A stretch of DNA of 64,000 nucleotides, from positions 2,790,001 through 2,854,000 of the forward strand of contig JARFIW010001082.1 in NCBI GenBank assembly GCA_036346225.1, written 5' to 3'. The notes under the pieces were generated by a model that worked only from the letters and a program-made list of their open reading frames with translations, had not been told where the DNA came from and searched no databases. Below, in pieces: positions 47,137-53,689 of the stretch. This DNA is from Platerodrilus igneus (Eukaryota > Arthropoda > Insecta > Coleoptera > Lycidae). The number at the start of each line of letters is the position of its first letter. Within the stretch, counting starts at the first letter, position 1. The position numbers were made by a program, and so were the translations under genes.

Positions 47137-50100
47137 TGCCATAATATACAGTACTGACTTTCCAACATATGTCATGCACAAGCCTGTTCATTGGTGAATT
47201 GGTGCATTGGCAGTACTAGTTCGTATTAGTTTGAAGAACATTGTTATGTGAGGTAGCAGTTGAAAATAGTCTGAGGACATGCAGAAAAAATTTTCATTGT
47301 GGAATATCATTTCTGTTCATACAGATATGGTGGTCGAGGTGAGCAGCGTTTGAAGTTAGTGGCAAAACAACATGAGGAAGAGTTTATAAGGACTGCACCA
47401 AACAACACAGTTATATTATCTACTGTGACAAAATTTTGTCGCGCTGATAGTACATTGTATCAACAAATGAAACTCATGGATGTGTCCTCAATCAGGTATT
47501 GGAGGCACCTAAACAAAGTCTTTAAACATCCTTAAAATTGAAAATTAGCAATTCGTTGCTTCACCAATTGTTTAACGACATTGCTGGTTTTCCCTACCGA
47601 ATAAGGTGGGGCAATGATTAATGCAATAAGATAAACAACCCATTTTGCATGTTTTTCGGCAATGGTGTACAAGGATCCAGACTTCTTCAATGTTTGGTTC
47701 TCGGACAAAAATCATTCATTTATTAAATGTTTTCATCAAATGCCAAATTGTTCTGTTATTAACTTCAAATTCTGCCCACCTCGCCGCCATATCCGTATGA
47801 ACGGAAATGATACTCCATGACAAACATTTTTTCTTGATTTTGGGAGGCCAGGCGTTATAGCATGGTTGAGGACACATCCATGATTTTTCATTTGTTGAAA
47901 CAATATACTATCAGTATGACAAAATTTTGTAACAATAGATAACATAACTGTGTTGTTTGGTGTAGTCTTCATAAACTGTTCACCATATTGTTCTACCACT
48001 AACTTCAAACTCTGCCCACCTCGACCACCATATCCATATGAACAGAAATGATACTCCACGATGAAAATTTTTTTGTTAGTTTTGAAAGGCCAGATGTTAT
48101 CACCTGATATCTGCCTATGGGTAATGTTAATGGAGGAAGTGTTTAGCTCTACAGATCTACTTAAAAGTTTGCCCGTATGACGTAAGAACATCACAGCCTT
48201 TGTCATGGTTCGGTATCAATCCATTTTCCACGATATGCTTCAAAGACTGCATGACCATTATGAACACTGCCTACAGCACGATGGCATACATTTGGAACAT
48301 TTACATTACCGTTTTGTTAAGTAATTACAAAATAAAACACTTAAAATACTAAGTAAAAATTTGTTCCTTATTCATGCACCAGTAGTGTATATTTTGGCAC
48401 ATGCGGTATATATAAAGGGCTGATTCAAATTCTGGGGCCACTATGGGAATCTCGCTTATTAATGGAGATAGAAGATATATTTATATTCGGCAAAGTTGCT
48501 AAATTTTACACTAATCAATAATCTACTAAGCAATTTGACATATCTCATTTGGCAACCGAGATATTTCCAAAAATGTAGAAAACTGAATTTCTGTTTTTAA
48601 TTTTTAGTGCCGTTATTTCAAATAATATTCAAAATTTAAAAGTACTTTCTGGTGGTCACTTTTTACCCCCTATCTATCGAATAACCCGATTCAATTTGAT
48701 AAAAAATGTTTCATCGTTACCTAACCATCATCAACTTTCTTATCGTTTATGGATGTTATTTTGGTTTTTTGTACATTCAGATTCGTCAATTTTTTCTGAT
48801 TATAGTAGTGTATGGCAGGTAACAAAAAAACTTTTTAAACCATGACTTAATCGTAAATAACAATGTTTTAATACCAAATTTAGCAGTGATGTACTGACCA
48901 AACAATAATTACTATAAATGCTCAAACAGCTAACCATTTTCTTTATTGCACAATTATGCATGTTTTCTTGCATTTAGCACAGCTCTTTGAATGAACCTTC
49001 TACGAATAGCATAAGTCTTGTTCTAAGTTCTTCATGTTTCTAGGGATTTCCTTGTAAATTTGATTTTTGAAAGCTCCGCATAAAAATTGTTAGATCTGGG
49101 TATCTAACAGGTCATGCAACTATTCCACCATTTCCAATCTAACGATTGGGAAATTCTAGGTTTAAATATTCTTTGACAATTACTGCATTATGCGCTGGCA
49201 CATGGTCCTGCTGCCATCACAAATGTCTACGTTGATAACGGAATGTCATCCAAATACTCAGATATTTGTGCGCGAAGAAGATTCAAATATCTTTCTCCAT
49301 TTAATGATTCCTCATACATTAATGATTCAATTAAACAATCATTTAAGATACCCATCCAAACATTTATGCCAAAACACTGCTGTGGTCTTCCTTCTCGATT
49401 TTGTTTTGGATTTTCTACTGTCTAGTAATGTTTAGTATTATAATTAAAAATACAAGCGTTTGTGAATTTAGATTCATCTGACCAAATGATTTTCTTCAAA
49501 AAATCATTATCATTATTTAGCATTCCTAGGGCTAATCGCAATGTTCTAGCCGTCTGATGGTATCTGCAGCTTGTAGTGTATGCCCTACATTAATCCTGTA
49601 TGGTTAATACTTATTTGCACATAAAGTTCTCTAAACTTGTGTCTGTGGTATGTTTAATTCAACAGCTACTTCACGTGTGGATGTTGAAGGTATGTTATTT
49701 ATCTAAACAACAAAATTGTTAGCTACATCAGTGAGTATTTTAGCTTTATGATTTACCGTTTGTAAAATATCATGTTAGTTATTATTCAAATTTCTGTTGC
49801 CATAAGCATTGCAAGGTTTAGTAAAGGATCTGTATTTGGCTAAGTCATATCAAGCTTCAGAAACATAGTACGATTCGGTTGTTGTCGCTCTGGATACAAT
49901 CTTAAATACATTTTGGCACTTGTTGAATTCCGACGAGGGAAATAAAAACACCCAAGATATCTCGTTTCTTGATATGACTAAAAGACATATTTACTGTTTG
50001 TTAATAGAAATAATACGATATTTAGATAGTACTTAATGACTTAATGACAGGAGTTAGTAGTATTAGTCAGCACATGTTTCATGGCCAGCTTATATTAACA

Positions 50101-52240
50101 GTGGTTCTAAAATATCGATATTAACAAGAAAGTAATTGTTTTAAAAGCTTTTTGTAAGTAATAGGCGTATGAGAATGTACAAAACACAAAACGGCACCTA
50201 TAAGAAATAAAGAAAGTTGATGATGGTCAGTTATTGTTCCTTTGCTACATCACTCAAGTTATAAAAGGTTGGTTTAGGTTTACCATATTTAAGTATTAAA
50301 ATACTATTATTTATGATTAAGTCATTGTTTGAAAAGTTCTTTTGCTACTTGTCATACACTACTATAATCAGAAAAATGGGTGATCCAAATGCACAATAAC
50401 CCAAAATGGTGTGTCCATAAAAAATAAGAAAGTTGATGATGGTCAGGTAATGACAAAACATTTTTTAACAAATTGATTCAGGCTATTCGATAGAGGATAA
50501 AAAGTGGCAATGAGAAAGTGTTTTAAATGTTGAATATTATTTGAAATAACGGCATTAAAATTAAAAACAGGAATTCAGTTTTCTACATTTTTGGAAATAT
50601 CTCGGTTGCCAAATGAGATATGTCAAATTGCTTAGTAGATTATTGATTAGTGTAAAATTTAGCAACTTTGTCGAATATAAACATACCCTCTATCTCCATT
50701 AATAGGCGAGATCCCTATAGTGGTCTCAAATTTGAATCAGCCTGTTTGTGTGTGTGTGTATGTGTGTCTATCTAAAACGAGACACTAAAGCACTTTAGTA
50801 CAACCACTTATAAGTTTTTACGCATTAGAGTAAAAACCATTTAGATAAGCAAATTGATGTTTACTTTGTATTAAACGTATACTGTTTAGTAGGTAACTGT
50901 TGGCAAATCATCAAGACAACTGTCAAGTTATTTCTAATTTATGGAAATAAATTGTATGATTAAAAATGGTTCATTTAAGTGAAAAAGAAGATTGAATTGA
51001 AATATTAATGATTATCGGTTTTGGTGATCGTACTAGAACTCATAAAAAATGTTTGATATTTTTAATGATTTGCATACTGCATCCTATATCACGTTCAACA
51101 GTTACCAAAACATTACAACGTTTTAATATAACTGGGATGGTCAAAAATTTGCTAAAACTGAAAGATGACAGACCACAACAAACTAAGCTCATAGACAAAA
51201 TGTTACTATTGAATTAGAGCAATCACCTCAAACTTCTACCACAGATTTGGCACTATAAACCAAGGTATAAGTTGACATTCTGTAGGGAAGATATTGAAAA
51301 GTTAAAAGTATTCATATACGATACAATTGGTTCCAGAATTGTCAGATGATGTTTTTGACTGAAGCTGGAGTTTTGCGAACAAATGATGAACATCTGTGAT
51401 GTCGACGAACATTTTGCAAGTAATGTAACGTTTTCGGATGAGCTATAACTGAAGGTATTGATCAAATGAGAATTCTCATTGGATCCATGCCCATACCCAA
51501 CATCCACAAAGTCAAATGTTTGGATGGGAATTGAGGAAATTATTTAGATTACTGAATAATTAAATTATTCCTGCACTTGAATAAAATGGGCATTTACCAC
51601 AAAATGTTTGGTTTCAACAAGATGGAGCTCTGCACCACTATGATAGAGTTAGAAATTTTTTGTATGCGAATCTTCCAAATCGATGAATTGGATGTCGAGG
51701 ATTTACAGAATGGCCTGCTCATTCTTCAGACCATAGTCCGTTAGATTTTTTTCTTTGGGGTTACCTGAAATCACATGTTTACGTTACACGACCAACATCC
51801 TTGCAGGAATTGAGACAAAGAATCATTGATGAATGTGAACGAATTCATGGAAAAGTCTTAGAAAGAGTAACTCGGGAATCTGTTTACATACTTGCATTTT
51901 GTCAGAACGTAAACAACAAGCATTTTGAACATTTGAAATGATTTTGTTTAAATTATTATTATTCTCATTCTCAGTAAATGTCAAGTGCTTCAGTGTCTCC
52001 TTTTAATAGATTATTTCCATTAACCGTGGAATATACGAATTCGAAATAACAAGATCTATCAAAATCTGTAAAAATATACAGGGTGTCCCATTTAAATTAA
52101 AAAGTTGAGGGCATTTCTGGTTAAACTGTAAGTACATTATTAATAAAAAAAATCACATTAAATGTATTTTACCTTATTGCACTTATCTGCAATATCGTTT
52201 TAAAGATATTTACTTGGTTCCAGATTTGATCTCAACCCTG

Positions 52241-52329
<89 letters not shown>

Positions 52330-52607
52330 AACATTAAATATACCCATAGTTTTCCACTTTCATCCAATTCTCTCCTATGTCTCTGGCTATGTACAAGACA
52401 TAAAGGATGTCCTTCTCGTAAAACTTTATGTACTACATGACATAATTTCCAAGCAACTATTCGATCATCCAGGTATGGTAATCTTAGAACCACAGCCCAA
52501 AATGTTTGAGCACCTTGTTCTTGGAAAGTACCGATAATTGCAAATCGAACATGTTTTTGTTTTACTGGCATTTCCACATTATTAATAGCTTTACCAATTG
52601 CTGTTGC
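23004..52607 (-). CDS. Hip1: Huntingtin-interacting protein 1 (Hip1), 15 exons, 5' end incomplete
   Basis: Clathrin/AP2 endocytic adaptor linking PI(4,5)P2 membrane to actin. Exons (high to low): 52607-52344, 47055-46898, 46850-46789, 46735-46461, 46393-46110, 44517-44339, 44288-44206, 44157-43951, 43898-43665, 43609-43376, 43324-43174, 24360-24052, 24005-23761, 23708-23455, 23409-23004. All have GT-AG ends and agreeing phases; the sum is 3,345 nt (1,114 aa plus stop; human HIP1 is about 1,037 aa). Domains: ANTH about 1-252 (AINNVEMPVKQKH, GAQTFWAVVLRLP, NPRFPGHLGV, SAGQCRLAPLI); linker with clathrin-box-like NLIDTSED; coiled coil about 320-710; USH and I/LWEQ about 720-1,114 (RWTDGFISAAKAV, SQEIAASTAQLVVAS, HHYQLAGEGEGW). 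The family identity is clear. The first coding exon is not included; a candidate is at 60,068-60,133. Oddity: the coiled coil carries two extra tandem units (exons 9 and 10 of this list). Confidence 0.93.
23455..23708 (-). CDS. Hip1: Hip1 exon: I/LWEQ domain, N-terminal part
   Basis: EMLSKSRAADSGIKLEVNEK through GKGTASAKEFY and RWTDGFISAAKAV. Split codon CT|G to the next exon. Confidence 0.92.
23761..24005 (-). CDS. Hip1: Hip1 exon: upstream-helix (USH) region
   Basis: ADVCKELGESVLVVLEGLK ... KLVDMIDDELAAMDKAIEEA, matching the region before I/LWEQ in HIP1. The donor is CAG|GTTTTG, a weak but GT-type site that keeps frame. Confidence 0.9.
24052..24360 (-). CDS. Hip1: Hip1 exon: region between coiled coil and actin-binding domain
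   Basis: LKKIITKCVHENQISMKHAI and AIDELDNPALAALSCS match the HIP1 segment around its ALNQLEEP equivalent. The phase fits the exon at 43,174 across an 18.8-kb intron. A mariner copy begins only 63 bases upstream of the acceptor. Confidence 0.9.
24424..25652 (+). mobile_element. mariner-like element, decayed
   Basis: Terminal inverted repeats of about 38 bases: CAAGGTGTATTCCAAAGTAA at 24,424 and, inverted, CAAGGTGCATTTCAAAGTAA ending at 25,652. TA precedes the left end; the right flank is altered. Transposase relic on the plus strand: DGYEGINDNQHVGPS, IMTADETRCFQYD (a mariner catalytic Asp block), SAEWKCPDKPNPKK, then KACTDIFKSI and CIESQGDYFE at the C-terminus. Stops and frameshifts throughout. 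Confidence 0.85.
25005..25190 (+). pseudogene. mariner transposase fragment
   Basis: Longest remaining frame of the mariner copy, 61 codons around TADETRCFQYDRGIKHQS. Normally TGDETW; here ADETR. It continues out of frame into KVKTVLICLYN. Confidence 0.8.
25706..27021. repeat. 1.3-kb duplicated segment, copy 1
   Basis: Same sequence as 28,823-30,136. Begins ACATGATGATTTACAAATTC and ends AAAGTCACCAAAAAGAA, after which the two diverge. It contains two exon-like pieces on the plus strand: an ATG at 26,518 reading MSTMPQSKTASKKQK with GTAACC after it, and 26,628-26,738 reading MPQLHNNMNTVKKCNLKLAK to an EEEEE stretch. Their phases do not join cleanly, so I do not call a gene. Confidence 0.85.
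27022..27560. other. Hip1 intron DNA with one exon-like piece
   Basis: Mostly featureless AT-rich DNA. A direct repeat of about 30 bases (AATTATATCTAAATGAAATT) occurs at 27,090 and 27,129. At 27,422-27,487 a TTTGTAG acceptor-like site, an open stretch MCYLMDEEVVSSLIPSS and a GTAAGA donor-like site resemble an exon; no partner is evident. Confidence 0.35.
27562..27725. repeat. degenerate 15-bp minisatellite
   Basis: About ten units of a GTAAMRTATGTTCCT-like 15-mer, e.g. GTAAAGTATTCTCCA, GTAATATGTGTTCCT and GTAACATGTGCTCCA. The minus strand stays open and encodes pentapeptides such as TGTYN, TGTHI and TGEYF. No evidence that it is a gene. Confidence 0.75.
27726..28822. other. Hip1 intron DNA, nothing recognised
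   Basis: AT-rich. One perfect 8-bp stem, CGAAGTAT...ATACTTCG, near 28,757-28,777. No coding frame. Confidence 0.4.
28823..30136. repeat. 1.3-kb duplicated segment, copy 2
   Basis: Copy of 25,706-27,021 offset by about 3.1 kb. Differences are a few substitutions plus many one-base changes in homopolymer length, concentrated at 28,940-29,460 and 29,640-29,840. The exon-like frames are broken here by the extra A residues. Confidence 0.85.
30137..30625. other. Hip1 intron DNA with a 103-codon open frame of unknown value
   Basis: Plus-strand frame 30,231-30,542 begins MHAACNKKMEF. No domain, no codon-use support and no splice context; probably chance. Confidence 0.3.
30630..30962 (+). pseudogene. 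Myb/SANT-like DNA-binding domain fragment, split
   Basis: The first part reads ANYTVEEKQLLIEISER then GTAATG. After about 135 bases, following AACAAG, it continues EKDAWLHIAIEFNNCA, then NLYDNLEGILGRSLLK. This is the pattern of Myb/SANT-like domains in PIF/Harbinger accessory proteins and related insect factors (E+E...L......K...W..I..EFN......L...W.N.K). The gap could be an intron or an insertion. No further exons are evident. Confidence 0.45.
30963..32905. other. Hip1 intron DNA with short TTAATCGG-type repeats
   Basis: 31,235-31,490 contains several copies of TTAATCGGCC or TTAATCGTCC and GATTAA-type motifs, as seen near transposon ends. The remainder holds no credible gene. Confidence 0.4.
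32909..32985 (+). repeat. inverted-repeat end, left copy (ATACAGGGTGGCATT)
   Basis: ATACAGGGTGGCATTAGTTC and about 60 following bases match, in inverted orientation, 35,490-35,567 (and its duplicate at 38,577-38,654). The copies face inward, so they could be the ends of a 2.66-kb DNA element or two separate insertions. Confidence 0.5.
33455..33655 (-). pseudogene. LINE 3' tail fragment (RTE-related)
   Basis: Minus strand matches the 3' end of the fragment at 34,240-34,500 (IIRDLGCEG-type C-terminus and AAGTAAGGTCGAAAAC after it) and ends in ATGATGATGAC, an RTE-type terminus. 5' truncated at about 33,655. Confidence 0.75.
33752..34216. repeat. 93-bp minisatellite, five units
   Basis: Units begin TTAAATTATATGTTAYGGTA every 93 bases from 33,752. 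Because 93 is 31 codons, the plus strand stays open for 139 codons, repeating QRNATNMPDRYLIVSYVMV-like peptides. It sits between two truncated tails of the same LINE. No sign that it is translated. Confidence 0.9.
34220..35310 (-). pseudogene. 5'-truncated RTE-related LINE (reverse transcriptase and C-terminus)
   Basis: Minus strand: FDRVNWIVMFRILQKIGI, NGVRQGCILSPLIFNVYIEE and MLHFADDIAIIAES (FADD box near 35,005-35,025), LEEVDEFCYLGSIITKDGRS, then WKQLKVRRDRMIEHQLRHKG and RPRQSYISQIIRDLGCEG. A different family from the 17,318 element but the same domain order. One frame break near 34,500-34,660 and others upstream. 5' truncation at about 35,310. Confidence 0.85.
35490..35567 (-). repeat. 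inverted-repeat end, right copy
   Basis: Complement of the 32,909 motif (AATGCCACCCTGTAT at the outer end). Confidence 0.5.
35568..36385. other. AT-rich part of the duplicated unit, no gene seen
   Basis: Only short minus-strand frames without domains. Identical stretch at 38,655-39,472. Confidence 0.4.
36549..36742 (-). pseudogene. LINE 3' tail fragment, duplicate
   Basis: Second copy of 33,455-33,655, with one-base deletions. Confidence 0.75.
36845..37303. repeat. 93-bp minisatellite, duplicate array
   Basis: Five units as at 33,752; single-base losses (e.g. CTTACAACG for CTTAAGCAACG) break the open frame seen in copy 1. Confidence 0.9.
37307..38397 (-). pseudogene. 5'-truncated RTE-related LINE, duplicate
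   Basis: Second copy of 34,220-35,310. An extra G near 37,585 restores a longer C-terminal frame (101 codons, 37,346-37,651), while loss of an A near 38,048 breaks the frame before the FADD box. Each copy is therefore open where the other is broken. Confidence 0.85.
39473..41095. other. Hip1 intron DNA, nothing recognised
   Basis: Short chance frames only; AT-rich. Confidence 0.4.
41099..41330. repeat. diverged relative of the LTR-like sequence
   Basis: Shares GGGCAAGCATTCTGTTACTG and the following TTTCATTCTTTTCTTACTGT with 4,068-4,125, and starts TGTGTCACGGGG like the TGTGTCCC start there. Confidence 0.45.
41331..43173. other. Hip1 intron DNA, nothing recognised
   Basis: No gene. A 60-bp palindrome-like piece (ACAGGTTGTATCTCA ... 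TGAGACATCCTGT) lies at 42,803-42,860. Confidence 0.4.
43174..43324 (-). CDS. Hip1: Hip1 exon: coiled coil, end of repeated block
   Basis: The first 31 codons (ILRKGVEDAITERDACKS...) are a copy of the starts of the next two exons upstream; the rest (EKVKQLSHNLSAVQSSILQ) is unique. Ends one base into a codon, matching the exon at 24,360. Confidence 0.9.
43376..43609 (-). CDS. Hip1: Hip1 exon: duplicated coiled-coil unit
   Basis: 78 codons, ILRKRVEDAIAERDACKS to KDLCNMEIE. Seven residues differ from the 43,665 exon. Introns on both sides are only 51-55 bp. Confidence 0.92.
43665..43898 (-). CDS. Hip1: Hip1 exon: duplicated coiled-coil unit
   Basis: 78 codons, ILRRGVKDAITERDACKS to KDLCNMEIE, ending with the same GAG|GTGAATTG donor as its neighbours. 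Confidence 0.92.
43951..44157 (-). CDS. Hip1: Hip1 exon: coiled coil, start of repeated block
   Basis: Unique start KAEVEKKLKETDNKCEE, then from AYQSQLKEMEFEHTKKEE onward the same sequence as the second part of the duplicated exons. Confidence 0.92.
44206..44288 (-). CDS. Hip1: Hip1 exon: coiled coil
   Basis: KAKDEKFTKLVGIYKNLREE, equivalent to the KLKEKYSELVQ region of the vertebrate protein. Good GT-AG ends. Confidence 0.88.
44339..44517 (-). CDS. Hip1: Hip1 exon: coiled coil
   Basis: INVVIKDNMESTHSLKDQIM and following Leu/Glu-rich residues; the split codons at both ends fit. Confidence 0.88.
44518..46109. other. Hip1 intron, no feature seen
   Basis: 1.6 kb of AT-rich DNA without coding or repeat signal. 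Confidence 0.5.
46110..46393 (-). CDS. Hip1: Hip1 exon: linker with clathrin-box-like and Pro-rich motifs
   Basis: RPPNFLLQAELGTYVTQVVV, a Glu-rich stretch, then NLIDTSEDTLSDR, placed where HIP1 binds clathrin. Three perfect 18-bp repeats then encode VPPPQV units before the coiled coil starts (AERDNLIRHLQQELERLR). Confidence 0.92.
46461..46735 (-). CDS. Hip1: Hip1 exon: ANTH domain, C-terminal part
   Basis: LDMSRSNSMTSAGQCRLAPL, ASRLYDYCVKILFRLHSSLP and HRDRFLKQFKELKHFY, closely matching HIP1. Confidence 0.95.
46789..46850 (-). CDS. Hip1: Hip1 exon: ANTH domain, 62-bp exon
   Basis: FQLAVEMFDYLDGILELQAA; too short to be noticed as an open frame, found from splice signals and homology. Confidence 0.92.
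46898..47055 (-). CDS. Hip1: Hip1 exon: ANTH domain, middle part
   Basis: HLKEGYGKMIRLYTSLLMTK, KRNPRFPGHLGVTNDELSS. Found from splice sites and homology; acceptor lies just 30 bases from an (AT)n run. Confidence 0.93.
47084..47130. repeat. (AT)n microsatellite
   Basis: About 47 bases of alternating AT next to a transposon end. Length may vary. Confidence 0.95.
47134..48403. mobile_element. DNA transposon remnant with transposase N-terminal pieces in both orientations
   Basis: Inverted ends: ATGTGCCATAATATACAGTA at 47,134 and its near-complement ending at 48,403. Inside, the same helix-turn-helix-type coding piece (IFIVEYHFCSYGYGGRG, TVTKFCRADS-like end) appears once on plus (47,290-47,500) and twice on minus (48,070-47,870 and 47,835-47,745). 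No catalytic DDE part remains. Confidence 0.65.
48418..50742 (-). mobile_element. long-TIR DNA transposon with mariner/Tc1-type transposase relic
   Basis: The left end GGCTGATTCAAATT (48,418) is the inverse of the right end AATTTGAATCAGCC (ends 50,742). The inverted arms run about 460 bases (48,418-48,880 and 50,285-50,742). The minus strand interior reads WQQDHVPAHNAVIVKEYLN and WIGNGGIVAWPVRYPDLT (about 49,200-49,080), the DDE_3-type catalytic block (usual form QDGAPPH... and AWPARSPDL). The usual D is kept in QDH and PDL. Otherwise full of stops. Confidence 0.75.
50774..52003 (+). mobile_element. mariner/Tc1-like element with decayed transposase
   Basis: Ends share GAGACACTAAAGCACTT (50,779) and, inverted, AAGTGCTTCAGTGTCTC (ends about 51,998). 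Plus-strand transposase pieces: SRSTVTKTLQRFNITGMVKN (N-terminal HTH), then VWFQQDGALHHYDRVRNFLY, WPAHSSDHSPLDFFLWGYLK and ELRQRIIDECERIHGK to the stop near 51,940. Interior frames are broken. Confidence 0.8.
52238..52323. repeat. (AT)n microsatellite
   Basis: Nearly pure TA repeat ending 20 bases from the donor of the first recognised Hip1 exon. Confidence 0.95.
52344..52607 (-). CDS. Hip1: Hip1 exon: ANTH domain, N-terminal part
   Basis: ATAIGKAINNVEMPVKQKHV, GTFQEQGAQTFWAVVLRLP, WKLCHVVHKVLREGHPLC. TTTTAG acceptor at 52,608 and GG|GTATAT donor at 52,343. Exactly 88 codons. Lys-rich KAINN...VKQKH is the phosphoinositide-binding part of ANTH domains. Confidence 0.95.
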
Positions 52608-53685
52608 CTAAAATAAAATACATAATGTAGCAACAGTCATAGCATAAACTAATAGTAATTTGGAATGGTTGACTTTAGTACAAAACACTATCACTATACC
52701 ATATTCTCAAAGCGTAACATAAACAAATTCAAATAATTTCTTTAAAAACATGCAAATATACACTGAAATATTTTAATATATGTTACAATTATATTCGCCA
52801 CGCAAATACATTAATGTAAAGAATTTCCTAGTAATTATATCGATTTTGCATGAAAATGTGTTTTATAAAAATACAATTTGCTAAAACTGCCCTATAGATA
52901 CTATGTTTGATCTCTATCTACAATTTACCTCAAAATATAGTAAACTCTTAACCTTTGGAAATGTTTTGCTTACAATATGATCTCATCTACGTAACTCATT
53001 CAGTATTTGTAAAACATTACCCTAATCAAAGCAACATAAATGGCAATTTTCTATGTTTAGTTTACATTCTTTTTAAACATTTTACAAATACTGAACACAG
53101 TATACTTCGTTTCACGAAAGAATAAAGCGATGAAAAGCATGGGGACTAAAAATACTCAATTTCATTGGTTGAAACCTGAGGCCGATGTACACTGCTTAAA
53201 TATAATTATTTTGGGATCAGGCTGTATCAAAAAATATCACCAACGGATATTCATTCTTTTAACTTTCCATAAATTTTAATTACGATTAATATTGTAAAGG
53301 ATTACTTGCAAATAAAGTAGAAATTGGTGGAAGGAGTATCAACAAATTTCTTAGTGGTCGGATAAAAAGATCTGCCCATGTTGCAGTGTTGGGTTACGAA
53401 GTAACGTTTATTAATTTTCATGAAACAGACTGGTAGCTAACTTAAATAAATTTCTTGGTGCAATCCATCAAAAAAGGCCTATCAGTCACATGTTTTCGTC
53501 GTAGATCTTAGTAATATATGAAATATAACATGCACTATCTAGTTACTTCTGATTCATTATGTTAAACTGTTATAAGAAATTAGCTTAAATGCAAAAATAA
53601 GCTGTTTTTAGAACAGTTATTTTATTCTTTTTAAAAATATTTTAACTCCCTTTTGTTTATTTGAAGTTAACGCCAACAAATATCA
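52608..53685. other. probable Hip1 intron 1, no feature seen
   Basis: AT-rich, no coding or repeat signal. Confidence 0.4.
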
Positions 53686-53689
53686 TCAT

